A stretch of 36,100 bases of DNA from Candidatus Pullibacteroides excrementavium (GTDB taxonomy: Bacteria; Bacteroidota; Bacteroidia; Bacteroidales; P3), in the NCBI GenBank assembly GCA_017694335.1, contig JADIMZ010000010.1, forward strand, positions 1 to 36,100. The letters run 5' to 3'. The position numbers and the translations under genes were made by a program. Below the pieces are notes generated by a model. The model was not told the DNA's origin, made no database searches, and saw only the letters and a list, made by a program, of their open reading frames with translations. Positions 23,183 through 30,984 of this stretch are shown piece by piece; position 1 is the stretch's first letter, and every line of letters starts with the position of its first letter.

Positions 23183-24805
23183 ATGCAAAAACTACTTCTT
23201 CTGGGCGATGAAGCCATTGCCCAAGGCGCTTTGGACGCCGGTATCACCGGAGTCTACGCCTACCCAGGGACTCCCAGCACGGAAGTCACCGAGTACATCC
23301 AGCACTCCAAGCTGGCCAAGGAAAAAGGCATCCACTGCACCTGGAGCGCCAACGAAAAGACCGCGATGGAAGAAGCCATCGGCGTTTCTTACACCGGGCG
23401 CAGAGCCTTGGTGTGCATGAAACACGTAGGTCTGAACGTGGCCGCCGACCCCTTCACCAACTCGGCAGTGACCGGTGCCAACGGCGGTCTGGTCTATCTG
23501 ATTGCCGACGACCCCTCGATGCACTCCTCCCAGGACGAACAGGATTCGCGCTATTACGCCCGCTTTGCCCAGATTCCCTGCCTGGAGCCCTCCAATCAGC
23601 AGGAAGCCTACGACATGATCCGCTATGCGTTCGACCTTTCCGAAAAACTGCATACGCCGGTCCTCTTCCGCGTAACCACCCGTATGGCGCACTCCCGCAG
23701 CGGGGTTGAACTGCGCGAAGCCCGCGGCCAGAACGAAATCAAGCTGGATCCGAACCCAAAGCGTTTCATCCTGTTGCCCGCCAATGCCCGCGTACTCTAC
23801 CGGGAACTGCTGGCCAAGCAGAAAGATTTTGAAACATGCGCCCTCAACGATGGTTTCAACCGCTACGAAGACGGCAGCGACAAGAGCCTGGGTATCATTG
23901 CCTGCGGTATCGGCTACAACTACCTGATGGAAAACTACGCCAACGGCAAGTGTCCTCACCCGGTATTGAAAATCAGCCAGTATCCTATCCCTCGTGCCTC
24001 GGTCAAGAAGATGATGGCCGAATGCGACAAGGTCTTGGTGGTGGAAGAAGGCTATCCTATCTACGAAGAACTGATCCGCGGCTATCTGGACGAAAGCGGC
24101 AAGATTCTGGGCCGCTTGGACGGCACGCTGCCCCGCGACGGGGAATTGAACCCCAACTTGCTGGCGGCCGCCTTGGGAATGCCCAAGACCTGCGGCGAAC
24201 CGATTCCCGACGTGGTCGTGGCCCGTCCGCCATCGCTCTGCAACGGCTGCCCGCACGCCGACTCCTACATGGCCTTGAATGAAGCCATGAAAGACTTCGG
24301 CAAGGGACACGTATTTGCCGATATCGGATGCTACACCTTGGGTGCGCTGCCTCCGTACAACGCCATTTATTCCACCGTCGATATGGGTGCTTCCATCACG
24401 ATGGCCAAAGGTGCCGTGGATTCCGGCTTCGCCCCGGCGGTAGCCGTCATTGGCGACTCCACCTTTACCCATTCGGGCATGACAGGCCTCTTGGATGCGG
24501 TCAACGACAAGACACCTATCACGGTGATGATCCTCGACAACTCCACCACCGGTATGACCGGGGGGCAGGATTCGGCGGCCTTCGGCAAAATCGAATCCAT
24601 CTGCATGGGCTTGGGCGTTGAAAAGGAACATATCCGCGTGATTAAGCCGCTCAAGAACCACCACGAAGAAAACGTTCAAGTAATCAAGGAAGAAATCGCT
24701 TACCAAGGGGTTTCGGTGATTATCCCGCGTCGTGAATGCATCCAGACGGCGGCCCGCCACGCCAAGGAAGCAGCCCGTGCCAAAGCCGCTGCCGAAAAGA
24801 AATAA
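23183..24805 (+). CDS. iorA: Indolepyruvate ferredoxin oxidoreductase, alpha subunit
   Basis: This thiamine diphosphate enzyme oxidises aryl pyruvates from aromatic amino acids to aryl-acetyl-CoA and reduces ferredoxin. The N-terminal domain (LLLGDEAIAQGALDAG, AYPGTPSTEV) and the C-terminal TPP-binding domain (CNGCPH with Cys353 and Cys356; IGDSTFTHSG; MILDNSTTGMTGGQ) are complete. The 540-residue product ends in an Ala/Lys-rich helix (AARHAKEAARAKAAAEKK) directly after the core. The C-terminal ferredoxin-like module with two CxxCxxCxxxC clusters, found in archaeal and many bacterial IorA, is missing. Electrons must therefore leave by another route or through a separate ferredoxin. The beta subunit gene follows after 104 bases. 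An antisense frame of 522 codons in this gene is a codon-bias shadow. Confidence 0.93.
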   Translation: MQKLLLLGDEAIAQGALDAGITGVYAYPGTPSTEVTEYIQHSKLAKEKGIHCTWSANEKTAMEEAIGVSYTGRRALVCMKHVGLNVAADPFTNSAVTGANGGLVYLIADDPSMHSSQDEQDSRYYARFAQIPCLEPSNQQEAYDMIRYAFDLSEKLHTPVLFRVTTRMAHSRSGVELREARGQNEIKLDPNPKRFILLPANARVLYRELLAKQKDFETCALNDGFNRYEDGSDKSLGIIACGIGYNYLMENYANGKCPHPVLKISQYPIPRASVKKMMAECDKVLVVEEGYPIYEELIRGYLDESGKILGRLDGTLPRDGELNPNLLAAALGMPKTCGEPIPDVVVARPPSLCNGCPHADSYMALNEAMKDFGKGHVFADIGCYTLGALPPYNAIYSTVDMGASITMAKGAVDSGFAPAVAVIGDSTFTHSGMTGLLDAVNDKTPITVMILDNSTTGMTGGQDSAAFGKIESICMGLGVEKEHIRVIKPLKNHHEENVQVIKEEIAYQGVSVIIPRRECIQTAARHAKEAARAKAAAEKK

Positions 24806-24821
24806 GGTCGGAAACCGAAAA

Positions 24822-24887
24822 CTCCGCGGCGGAGGCTCGCAAAAGCCAGCCTGCCGTGCTTCAAAGCCGTCGGCATCGACCGCGGAG
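24822..24887 (+). other. Intercistronic stem-loop between iorA and iorB
   Basis: CTCCGCGG (24822-24829) pairs perfectly with CCGCGGAG (24880-24887). Inside, GGCT/AGCC (about 24834-24847) and GCCG/CGGC can form two arms, giving a three-way-junction shape. It may set the alpha-to-beta expression ratio or protect the mRNA. It has no T-tract, so it is not a typical terminator. Confidence 0.5.
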
Positions 24888-24909
24888 CTTTCCTAAAAAA
24901 GTTCAGAAA

Positions 24910-25482
24910 ATGAAAAAAGACATCATATTAGCGGGCGTGGGAGGCCAAGGTATCCTCTCTATCGCCACCGTTATCGGCCGTGTTGCCGTGACGAACGGAA
25001 TGTACCTGAAACAGGCCGAGGTACACGGCATGAGCCAGCGTGGCGGGGACGTGCAGTCGCACTTGCGTATCTCCACCGAACCTATCGCTTCCGACCTGAT
25101 TCCCGAAGGCAAGGCCGACATGATCATCTCGGTAGAACCGATGGAATCGTTGCGCTACCTGCCCATGCTGCACGAAGGCGGCTGGGTCATCACCAATACC
25201 GAACCTTTCAAGAACGTGCCCAACTACCCGGCCGATGCCGACTTGGAAGCCGCACTGAAGAAGGTGAAGAACATCGTGGCTTTCAACGCCGATGCCTTGG
25301 CCAAGGAAATCAAGGCCCCGCGTTCGGCCAACATGGTCATCCTCGGTGCTGCCACCGCCCAGCTGGGTCTGCCTTACAAAGAATTCGAAAAGGCTGTCCG
25401 CGCCATCTTTGCCAATAAAGGCGAAGAAATCGTGGAAACCAACATCAAGGCGTTAGCCCTGGGCCGCGAACAGGCAAAGTAA
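24910..25482 (+). CDS. iorB: Indolepyruvate ferredoxin oxidoreductase, beta subunit
   Basis: The start is the ATG at 24910 (MKKDIILAGVGGQGILSIA), giving 190 residues, the family length. The longer open frame back to 24736 runs through the intercistronic stem and the end of iorA and is not used. The GVGGQG motif, the VHGMSQRGGDVQSHLRIS segment and the LGAATAQLGLPY end are typical of the gamma-type domain of 2-oxoacid:ferredoxin oxidoreductases. It works as a heterodimer with the upstream alpha subunit in aromatic amino acid breakdown. Confidence 0.93.
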   Translation: MKKDIILAGVGGQGILSIATVIGRVAVTNGMYLKQAEVHGMSQRGGDVQSHLRISTEPIASDLIPEGKADMIISVEPMESLRYLPMLHEGGWVITNTEPFKNVPNYPADADLEAALKKVKNIVAFNADALAKEIKAPRSANMVILGAATAQLGLPYKEFEKAVRAIFANKGEEIVETNIKALALGREQAK

Positions 25483-25498
25483 TTAACATCCATCCAAC

Positions 25499-25578
25499 AA
25501 ATCCCCGACTAAACCGATGCGAATCCGCAAACGCCCGAAAACGGCTCCTGGGTTCTTGCCAGAATAGCCGGGGATTTT
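25499..25578 (+). terminator. Terminator region of the ior operon
   Basis: AAATCCCCG (25499-25507) pairs with CGGGGATTT (25569-25577), with a TGCG-aatc-CGCA hairpin inside; TTTTC ends the stem. The long loop makes it weaker than a classical terminator, but it fits the end of the operon. Confidence 0.45.
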
Positions 25579-25623
25579 CATCTCTGTTATCAATCAATAC
25601 TATCAACCATAGAACTTATCATC

Positions 25624-25992
25624 ATGAGAAAAATTTTCGCTTTCATCGGAATCGCGTTCTTGTTCGCGCTTCTGACCGGCTGCAGCACTGCCAGGTACAA
25701 CACCAGCAACCATCTGAACACCGAGACCCAGATTGTCTTGAGCGAAGCCAACTACAAAATCATCAAACAGGTCACCGGGTATGCCGAGACCACGAAAGTT
25801 TTCGGCATCGGAGGACTTTCCCGCCGTGCTTGCGAAGCCAACGCTTATGCTGACATGGTGGCCAACGCCAACCTGCAAGGTTCCCAAGCCATCATCAATG
25901 TGAGCTTCGACGACAAGGGAAAAGGATTCCTGCCTATCGTATGGATCCGCACGGTTACGGCCAAAGGCTATGTGATTGAATTCACAAAATAA
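25624..25992 (+). CDS. Small lipoprotein (122 aa), DUF6567-like
   Basis: A lipoprotein signal ends in FALLTGC (Cys20). The mature part has IGGLSRRACEANAYADMVAN, NLQGSQAIINVSFDD and a C-terminal beta strand pair (IRTVTAKGYVIEF). This pattern occurs in small Bacteroidetes lipoproteins that I associate with DUF6567; the family name is from memory and tentative. It has its own unit, bounded by the ior terminator and a strong terminator at 26053-26089. Role unknown. Confidence 0.75.
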   Translation: MRKIFAFIGIAFLFALLTGCSTARYNTSNHLNTETQIVLSEANYKIIKQVTGYAETTKVFGIGGLSRRACEANAYADMVANANLQGSQAIINVSFDDKGKGFLPIVWIRTVTAKGYVIEFTK

Positions 25993-26020
25993 GCCAACCG
26001 GGCAGAAAGCCGACAGAAAG

Positions 26021-26036
26021 CGGGCCGAACGGCCCG
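26021..26036. other. Short GC palindrome after the lipoprotein gene
   Basis: CGGGCC-gaac-GGCCCG forms a 6-bp stem with a GAAC tetraloop, 30 bases after the stop codon and ahead of the main terminator. Confidence 0.4.
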
Positions 26037-26052
26037 AACCTCATCTTCATGC

Positions 26053-26089
26053 AAAGCGACCCGACAGAATCTTCCAAGGGTCGCTTTTG
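26053..26089 (+). terminator. Rho-independent terminator of the small lipoprotein gene
   Basis: AAAGCGACCC (26053-26062) pairs with GGGTCGCTTT (26078-26087) and is followed by TTG. It is a ten-pair perfect stem with a 15-base loop. Confidence 0.8.
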
Positions 26090-26208
26090 TCATATTTGCA
26101 ATCCGGATCCAATACCCGCATTCCCAAACATTATCCTGTTTTTTTAAGCCGCCCGGTCGCCGGTATCTTCTTTTTAGCTAACTTCGCAGAATCAAAACAA
26201 TCAAAACG

Positions 26209-26595
26209 ATGAAACGCATTTTATCCAGAATCCCGATAACCGCTCTCTTGTTATCATCCGTACTGCTTTCGGCCTGCCATGGCGACCGTCCCGAACCCTT
26301 CTTAGACAAAGAACAGATGATTAGCCTTCTGACTGATATCCGTCTGGCCGAATCCCAACTTTACAATAACCGGGAAACCGACCCGAAAATTTCGGACAAA
26401 GTGATGGAACAAAGGGCGTTGGATGTCTACGTTCCCATTTTCAAGGACTATGGGATCAACTACCGACAATATCAAAACCTCCTCACTTACTACATGAACC
26501 ACCCGGACGACCTGGAGGAAATCATGCAGGAAGTAGCCGATAAGCTTACCCGCCAGGAGGCCGAGTTCGACGGGAAAGAAAACCGGAATCAATAA
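26209..26595 (+). CDS. DUF4296 family lipoprotein (128 aa)
   Basis: A lipoprotein signal ends in LLSAC (Cys23). The mature sequence reads PEPFLDKEQMISLLTDIRLA, then YNNRETDPK and YGINYRQYQNLLTYYMNHPD, the pattern of DUF4296, a helical domain found almost only in Bacteroidetes. Function is not known. TAACTTCG (26179-26186), one base off the -7 consensus, lies about 23 bases upstream. A nested terminator follows at 26629-26675. Confidence 0.82.
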   Translation: MKRILSRIPITALLLSSVLLSACHGDRPEPFLDKEQMISLLTDIRLAESQLYNNRETDPKISDKVMEQRALDVYVPIFKDYGINYRQYQNLLTYYMNHPDDLEEIMQEVADKLTRQEAEFDGKENRNQ

Positions 26596-26628
26596 GCTTC
26601 AGAATATCGGTTACCGACATTCTATGAA

Positions 26629-26675
26629 AAAGCCCACGCCGGATGCATGGAAAAATGCAACCCAGCGTGGGCTTT
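26629..26675 (+). terminator. Nested terminator hairpin after the DUF4296 gene
   Basis: AAAGCCCACGC (26629-26639) pairs perfectly with GCGTGGGCTTT (26665-26675), and TGCAT/ATGCA (26644-26648 with 26655-26659) forms an inner hairpin. The T-rich end is short. Confidence 0.7.
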
Positions 26676-26704
26676 AAGTATTCTATCGAACCTCCATCGA
26701 AACC

Positions 26705-26754
26705 GGCTTTTTAGTGGTTGGATACGAGGCACCGCAGCGAAGCGCGGCAAGGGA
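26705..26754. repeat. Half copy (C) of the foldback element
   Basis: From TTGGATACGAGG to GGGA this stretch is almost identical to the left half of copy B (26865-26914), with one change in the inner stem (GCGGCAAGG against GCGGCGAGG). It stops before the GTGTAC tip. The matching right half is absent; a different repeat-like sequence follows. Confidence 0.7.
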
Positions 26755-26771
26755 ACACAGCGTTCTGCAAA

Positions 26772-26835
26772 CTGCTTTTATAGCGATCAGATGCAAGGCT
26801 TGCGCGGGTGAGAAAAGCGGAGCGTACACCTCAAT
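26772..26835. repeat. Second repeat-like segment (D) between half copy C and copy B
   Basis: This stretch reads TAGCGATCAGATGCAAGG, then GGGTGAGAAAAGCGGAGCG, and TACACC. It is built like the half element (an arm with TTTTATAGC, a GAT..AGG box, then GGAGCGTACA), but its sequence differs. CTGCTTTT (26772-26779) can pair with AAAAGCGG (26813-26820). I read it as half of a related element family. Confidence 0.45.
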
Positions 26836-26843
26836 GCTGCGGA

Positions 26844-26974
26844 ATGAAAGCGCATTTTTAGCGGTTGGATACGAGGCACCGCAGCGAAGCGCGGCGAGGG
26901 AGTGTACTAATTGTACATGACCGAGCCGCGCAAGCTGCGTAACGAAGTAGACACCGCTAAAAATGCGCTTTCAT
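26844..26974. repeat. Foldback element, copy B, overlapping the 3' end of the iron-sulfur subunit gene
   Basis: Outer arms 26844-26865 and 26953-26974 are perfect 22-bp inverted repeats. The core shares with copy A the blocks GATACGAGGCA, GAGGGAGTGTACT, TGTACATGACCGA and CGTAACGAAGTAGA. The inner stem pairs CGCAGC/GCTGCG and GCGCGGC/GCCGCGC. The right arm contains the last five codons and stop of the gene at 26957-27694. Confidence 0.82.
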
Positions 26975-27694
26975 AAATTCCCGATTCAACTTCGCAATAT
27001 GCAAAATCTTAATCCCCTTCGGGCATTCGGCTTCGCAAGCCCCGGTATTGGTACAGTTCCCGAAACCGAGCTCGTCCATCTTGGCAACCATCTTCTTGAC
27101 ACGTTCGGCAGCTTCCAGACGGCCTTGCGGCAAATGCGCCAAGTGCGATACCTTGGCCGAAACGAACAGCATGGCCGAAGCGTTCTTGCAAGCAGCCACG
27201 CAAGCCCCGCAGCCGATGCAGGCAGCCGCATCCATCGCGGTATCGGCATCTTTCTTAGGAATAGGAATCGCATTCCCGTCGGGTACCCCGCCGGTCGTGG
27301 CTGAAATGAAACCGCCGGCCTGGATAATCTTGTCGAAAGCCTGACGATCCACCACCAAGTCCTTGATGATAGGGAAAGCGGCACTCCGCCACGGCTCGAT
27401 ATAAATCGTCTCGCCCGACTTGAACTTGCGCATGTGCAGCTGGCAAGTGGTCACCTGGCTGTCAGGCCCATGCGGATGCCCGTTGATATAAAGGCTGCAC
27501 ATACCGCAGATCCCTTCGCGGCAATCGTGGTCGAAGCAGACCGGTTCCACCCCCTGCGCCACCAAAGACTCATTCAATATATCCAACATTTCCAGGAAAG
27601 AGCAATCCGGAGAAATATTGGTAACCTTATAGGTTTCAAAGCGTCCCTTGGCCTTCGGACCTTCCTGACGCCATACTTTCAATGTAAAATCCAT
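26957..27694 (-). CDS. Succinate dehydrogenase/fumarate reductase iron-sulfur subunit
   Basis: The 245-residue protein carries electrons between the flavin and quinone sites at the inner membrane. The N-terminal ferredoxin domain binds a [2Fe-2S] cluster through Cys58, Cys63, Cys66 and Cys84 ([19 protein letters not shown]). The C-terminal domain has Cys159, Cys162, Cys165 and Cys169 ([12 protein letters not shown]) and Cys214, Cys220 and Cys224 ([15 protein letters not shown]). Sequence and operon order (cytochrome b, flavoprotein, iron-sulfur) are the Bacteroidetes type, which works mainly as fumarate reductase in anaerobes. Direction cannot be decided from sequence. The final MKAHF and the stop are encoded inside the right arm of foldback element B. 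Confidence 0.95.
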   Translation of the reverse strand: MDFTLKVWRQEGPKAKGRFETYKVTNISPDCSFLEMLDILNESLVAQGVEPVCFDHDCREGICGMCSLYINGHPHGPDSQVTTCQLHMRKFKSGETIYIEPWRSAAFPIIKDLVVDRQAFDKIIQAGGFISATTGGVPDGNAIPIPKKDADTAMDAAACIGCGACVAACKNASAMLFVSAKVSHLAHLPQGRLEAAERVKKMVAKMDELGFGNCTNTGACEAECPKGIKILHIAKLNREFMKAHF

Positions 27695-27720
27695 TTTTCT
27701 TCGCTTTTACAGGTTCTGAA

Positions 27721-27765
27721 AACCCGCCGGACCGAAGCACGGGAAAGCCCGAAAGCCGACGGGTT
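27721..27765 (-). other. Intercistronic nested hairpin between flavoprotein and iron-sulfur genes
   Basis: AACCCG-c-CGG (27721-27730) pairs with CCG-a-CGGGTT (27756-27765), and CGGG-aaag-CCCG (27740-27751) forms an inner hairpin. It has no T-tract. It probably acts in mRNA processing or stability within the operon. Confidence 0.5.
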
Positions 27766-27776
27766 CCAACGAATCT

Positions 27777-29723
27777 TTAGTTCTTGTAATTACGGGTTGC
27801 CACCTTGATATTTTCGTATTCCAAGGGTTCAATGTGGCGTTCCGGTTCAATTCCTTCGCCCTTGTATTCCCAAGCAGCCACATGCATGAAATGCTCGTCG
27901 TCGCGCTTGGCTTCACCGTCTTCGGTCTGGTATTCTTCGCGGAAGTGACCACCGCAGGATTCCTCGCGATTGAGGGCATCCTTGGCCATTAGTTCGCCCA
28001 ATTCCAGGAAGTCGGCCAGACGCAAGGCCTTTTCCAGTTCCGGGTTCATCTCGTTGGCCGTCCCGACCACTTTCAAAGTCTTCCAGAACTCGGCACGCAA
28101 CTTCTTGATTTCGTCAATGGCCTTTTCCAAGCTTTCCTTGGTACGGCCCATGCCGACATATTCCCACATGATATGGCCCAGACGCTTGTGAATCGAATCG
28201 GGCGACTCGTTGCCGTTGATAGCGAACAAGCTCTCAATTTTGCCGCGGACAGCCTTTTCCGCCTCATCGAATTCCGGCGTATTGGTCGGCACCGCCCCAT
28301 CCGAAATATGCGAGGAAAGGAAGTTCTGCAAGGTATAAGGAATCACGAAATAACCGTCCGACAGACCCTGCATCAAGGCCGAAGCCCCAAGACGGTTGGC
28401 ACCGTGGTCTGAGAAGTTGGCTTCACCCAAGGCGAACAAGCCCGGAATGGTGGTCTGCAATTCATAATCGACCCAAAGCCCGCCCATTGTGTAATGGACA
28501 GCCGGGTAAATCTTCATCGGCACTTCGTAGGGGTTCTCATCCGTGATTTTCTGATACATCTGGAAGAGGTTGCCGTAACGTTCCTCGATCTTGTGACGAC
28601 CCAGACGCTCGATAGCGCTCTTGAAGTCCAAGAAAACGGCACGGCCGGTGTTGTTGACCCCGTAACCGGCATCGCAACGTTCCTTGGCGGCACGCGAAGC
28701 CACATCGCGCGGCACCAAGTTCCCGAACGCCGGGTAGCGGCGTTCCAGATAATAGTCGCGCTTTTCTTCCGGAATATCGTTGGCCGTGATTTCGCCTCTT
28801 TGCAGGCGTTCGGCATCGCTCTTTTCCTTGGGAACCCAGATACGGCCATCGTTACGCAAGCTTTCGCTCATCAAGGTCAGCTTGCTCTGGTAATCGCCAT
28901 GCACCGGAATACAGGTGGGGTGAATCTGCGTGAAGCAAGGATTGGCAAAGAACGCGCCTTTCTTATAGGCTTTCCAAGCCGCCCCGCCATTGCTGTTCAT
29001 GGCATTGGTACTCAAGAAATAGACATTCCCGTAACCCCCGGTGCAGAGCAATACGGCATGAGCCGAATAGCGTTCCAGCTCGCCGGTAACCAAGTTGCGG
29101 CAGATGATTCCGCAGGCATGGCCTTCCTTGTTGAGCACCAGATCCATCATCTCGCGACGGGCATAGAGCTTCACGCTGCCCTTGGCGATTTCGCTGCTCA
29201 AAGCCCCGTAAGCCCCCAACAGCAACTGCTGCCCGGTCTGGCCTTTGGCATAGAAGGTACGCGAAACCTGCGCCCCGCCGAAAGAACGGTTGTCCAAATA
29301 ACCGGCGTAATCGCGGGCAAAAGGCACGCCCTGCGCCACGCACTGGTCGATGATATTGTTGCTCACTTCAGCCAAACGATAGACATTGGCCTCACGGGCG
29401 CGGTAGTCGCCCCCTTTGATGGTATCGTAAAACAAACGGTAAACGCTGTCGCCATCGTTCTGATAGTTCTTGGCGGCATTGATACCCCCTTGGGCGGCAA
29501 TCGAGTGCGCCCGACGGGGACTATCGGAAATACAGAAAATCTTCACATTGAAGCCTAAAGCGCCCAAAGAGGCAGCCGCCGAAGCACCGGCCAGCCCCGT
29601 ACCTACCACAATCACATCCAATTTGCGCTTGTTGGCAGGGTTTACCAGATGCTGAGAGGCTTTGTATTTGGTCCATTTTTCAGCCAAAGGCCCGGAGGGC
29701 ACTTTTGAATCCAGCTTATTCAT
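27777..29723 (-). CDS. Succinate dehydrogenase/fumarate reductase flavoprotein subunit
   Basis: The catalytic subunit (648 residues) interconverts succinate and fumarate. The FAD-binding motif GTGLAG is at 41-46. The covalent FAD attachment segment [15 protein letters not shown] has His73 as the probable linked residue. [19 protein letters not shown] and the C-terminal part ([20 protein letters not shown]) match the Bacteroidetes and epsilon-type enzyme family. Length is normal for this group. It lies 82 bases upstream of the iron-sulfur gene and 130 bases downstream of the cytochrome gene. The intervals hold stem-loop sequence but no promoter box that I could find. Confidence 0.95.
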   Translation of the reverse strand: MNKLDSKVPSGPLAEKWTKYKASQHLVNPANKRKLDVIVVGTGLAGASAAASLGALGFNVKIFCISDSPRRAHSIAAQGGINAAKNYQNDGDSVYRLFYDTIKGGDYRAREANVYRLAEVSNNIIDQCVAQGVPFARDYAGYLDNRSFGGAQVSRTFYAKGQTGQQLLLGAYGALSSEIAKGSVKLYARREMMDLVLNKEGHACGIICRNLVTGELERYSAHAVLLCTGGYGNVYFLSTNAMNSNGGAAWKAYKKGAFFANPCFTQIHPTCIPVHGDYQSKLTLMSESLRNDGRIWVPKEKSDAERLQRGEITANDIPEEKRDYYLERRYPAFGNLVPRDVASRAAKERCDAGYGVNNTGRAVFLDFKSAIERLGRHKIEERYGNLFQMYQKITDENPYEVPMKIYPAVHYTMGGLWVDYELQTTIPGLFALGEANFSDHGANRLGASALMQGLSDGYFVIPYTLQNFLSSHISDGAVPTNTPEFDEAEKAVRGKIESLFAINGNESPDSIHKRLGHIMWEYVGMGRTKESLEKAIDEIKKLRAEFWKTLKVVGTANEMNPELEKALRLADFLELGELMAKDALNREESCGGHFREEYQTEDGEAKRDDEHFMHVAAWEYKGEGIEPERHIEPLEYENIKVATRNYKN

Positions 29724-29853
29724 ATATGGTTTTATTTTTTGCAGTTATTAATCGGAATCCCGCATCAGCCTTGCGCCAAGCAAGTTCCAGTTTTTGCAGC
29801 CGTCCTCCGAACGCATGAACGGAAACGGTTGCCTAAAAGCGAATCGGCATCGG

Positions 29854-30720
29854 CTAATACAGAATATTCATCCCGATAGCCACAGCCCAGAACATCAACA
29901 CGATGATGACTGCATAAATCGCACCTATAGCCTTTACCGGCTTGTCTACCCGGGGACCGTTCATGCCCAAGGTGTGGAAGGCCGAAGGAAAAGCGTGAAT
30001 CAAATGGATTCCCAATGCCAGCAACAGTACCAAATAGATAATCAGATAGGCCGTGTTATTGAAAAGTTCCTTGGCCATATTGTAGAAGTCCGGTTCGTAA
30101 TGAGTGAAACCGGCTCCGAAAACCCGCGTCAAATCCGCCTTTGAAATATTGTCGGCTACCGGCTTGAGCGGATTGATAGCCGTTGTATCCGGGTTTTGGA
30201 ACATGGCCAGCAGCTTTTCCTGGTTCTGTTGCAGGCAAGCCGGGTCCGCATACTGCACATCGGCCGCTTCCACCATGTATTTTCCTTCTACAACACCCAA
30301 CTTCACAAAATAGAAGTTCACCATATGCAAGCAGAGGAAGATGAACACCAAGATACCCGTGTAAATCATGAACTTGGAACCTGCCTGGGTACGGGATTTG
30401 TTGCTGACCTTGTAACCTACCGGACGAGCCCGCCAGTTCTGAATCTGCAAGATAATCCCAATCAGGATATGGAGAACGAAGACAGCAAACAGCACCACTT
30501 CAAACACCTTGACTATGTAATTGGTGCCCATGAAGTGCGCGGCTGCGCGGAACCATTCTCCGCCATCGGAGCGTAACATGCACAGGTTGATGCCACCGTG
30601 CAACAACAGAAAGAGCATCAGAAAGAGCCCTAACAATGCCAAGGTGATTTTCTGCGTCACCGAAGCCATTTTCAGAAATTTAGACATATCTGTTTTGTTT
30701 TTATTTGCTTCCTTTGCCAT
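29854..30720 (-). CDS. Succinate dehydrogenase/fumarate reductase cytochrome b subunit, with enlarged loop
   Basis: The 288-residue membrane anchor has five helices (about 24-44, 68-92, 118-140, 222-243 and 262-285). Histidines are placed as in dihaem cytochrome b558 subunits (His41, His84, His132, His239, His242). It exchanges electrons with menaquinone. Between helices 3 and 4 lies a hydrophilic segment (about 141-218, including EAADVQYADPACLQQNQEK and TAINPLKPVADN) clearly longer than usual for this subunit in Bacteroidetes. It probably faces the periplasm. ATG at 30687 (MSKFLKMAS) is an alternative start. It is the first gene of the operon. Confidence 0.9.
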   Translation of the reverse strand: MAKEANKNKTDMSKFLKMASVTQKITLALLGLFLMLFLLLHGGINLCMLRSDGGEWFRAAAHFMGTNYIVKVFEVVLFAVFVLHILIGIILQIQNWRARPVGYKVSNKSRTQAGSKFMIYTGILVFIFLCLHMVNFYFVKLGVVEGKYMVEAADVQYADPACLQQNQEKLLAMFQNPDTTAINPLKPVADNISKADLTRVFGAGFTHYEPDFYNMAKELFNNTAYLIIYLVLLLALGIHLIHAFPSAFHTLGMNGPRVDKPVKAIGAIYAVIIVLMFWAVAIGMNILY

Positions 30721-30855
30721 CCATTCCTGCCAACCCTGCTTTCCTCAGGACCACTACAGGTCGAAACGGATTATCCTTTTACCGAACCAAAGCCGCAAAC
30801 CTCCACGCATTCCCGCCGGCCATCCCATATCCGAATCCGCTCCGCAAAAGACGGG

Positions 30856-30871
30856 CAAAAGTACAAAGATA
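30856..30871 (-). promoter_or_regulatory. Two adjoining -7 boxes for the sdh/frd operon
   Basis: On the reverse strand TATCTTTG (30864-30871) and TACTTTTG (30856-30863) both match TAnnTTTG and follow each other directly, giving two possible starts about 130 bases before the ATG. No TTG at -33. Confidence 0.55.
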
Positions 30872-30927
30872 TGCGTAATAGCCGAAAATTTCAGCAGAGA
30901 AAAATAGAGAGTCACAGAACAGCAAGC

Positions 30928-30958
30928 TTGGCGTAACGTCCGACTTTTTATATTTTTG
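30928..30958 (+). promoter_or_regulatory. Promoter of the Rpn-family gene
   Basis: TTG (30928-30930), a 20-base spacer and TATTTTTG (30951-30958) match the consensus fully; the leader to the ATG at 30985 is about 20 bases. Confidence 0.65.
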
Positions 30959-30984
30959 CTCGAACCCCTTAAAAAAAAGACACC

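Noticed and set aside
23192-24760. Reverse-strand open frame of 522 codons inside iorA
   Set aside because: It is the antisense shadow of a real gene with strong GC-rich codon bias; its translation is low in protein-like pattern and no motif is seen.
26714-26920. Forward frame with repeated VGYEAPQRSAARE peptide
   Set aside because: The peptide repeat is only a translation of the two element copies; there is no independent sign of a gene.
28494-29558. Forward open frame of 354 codons within the flavoprotein gene
   Set aside because: Shadow of the well-conserved reverse-strand flavoprotein.
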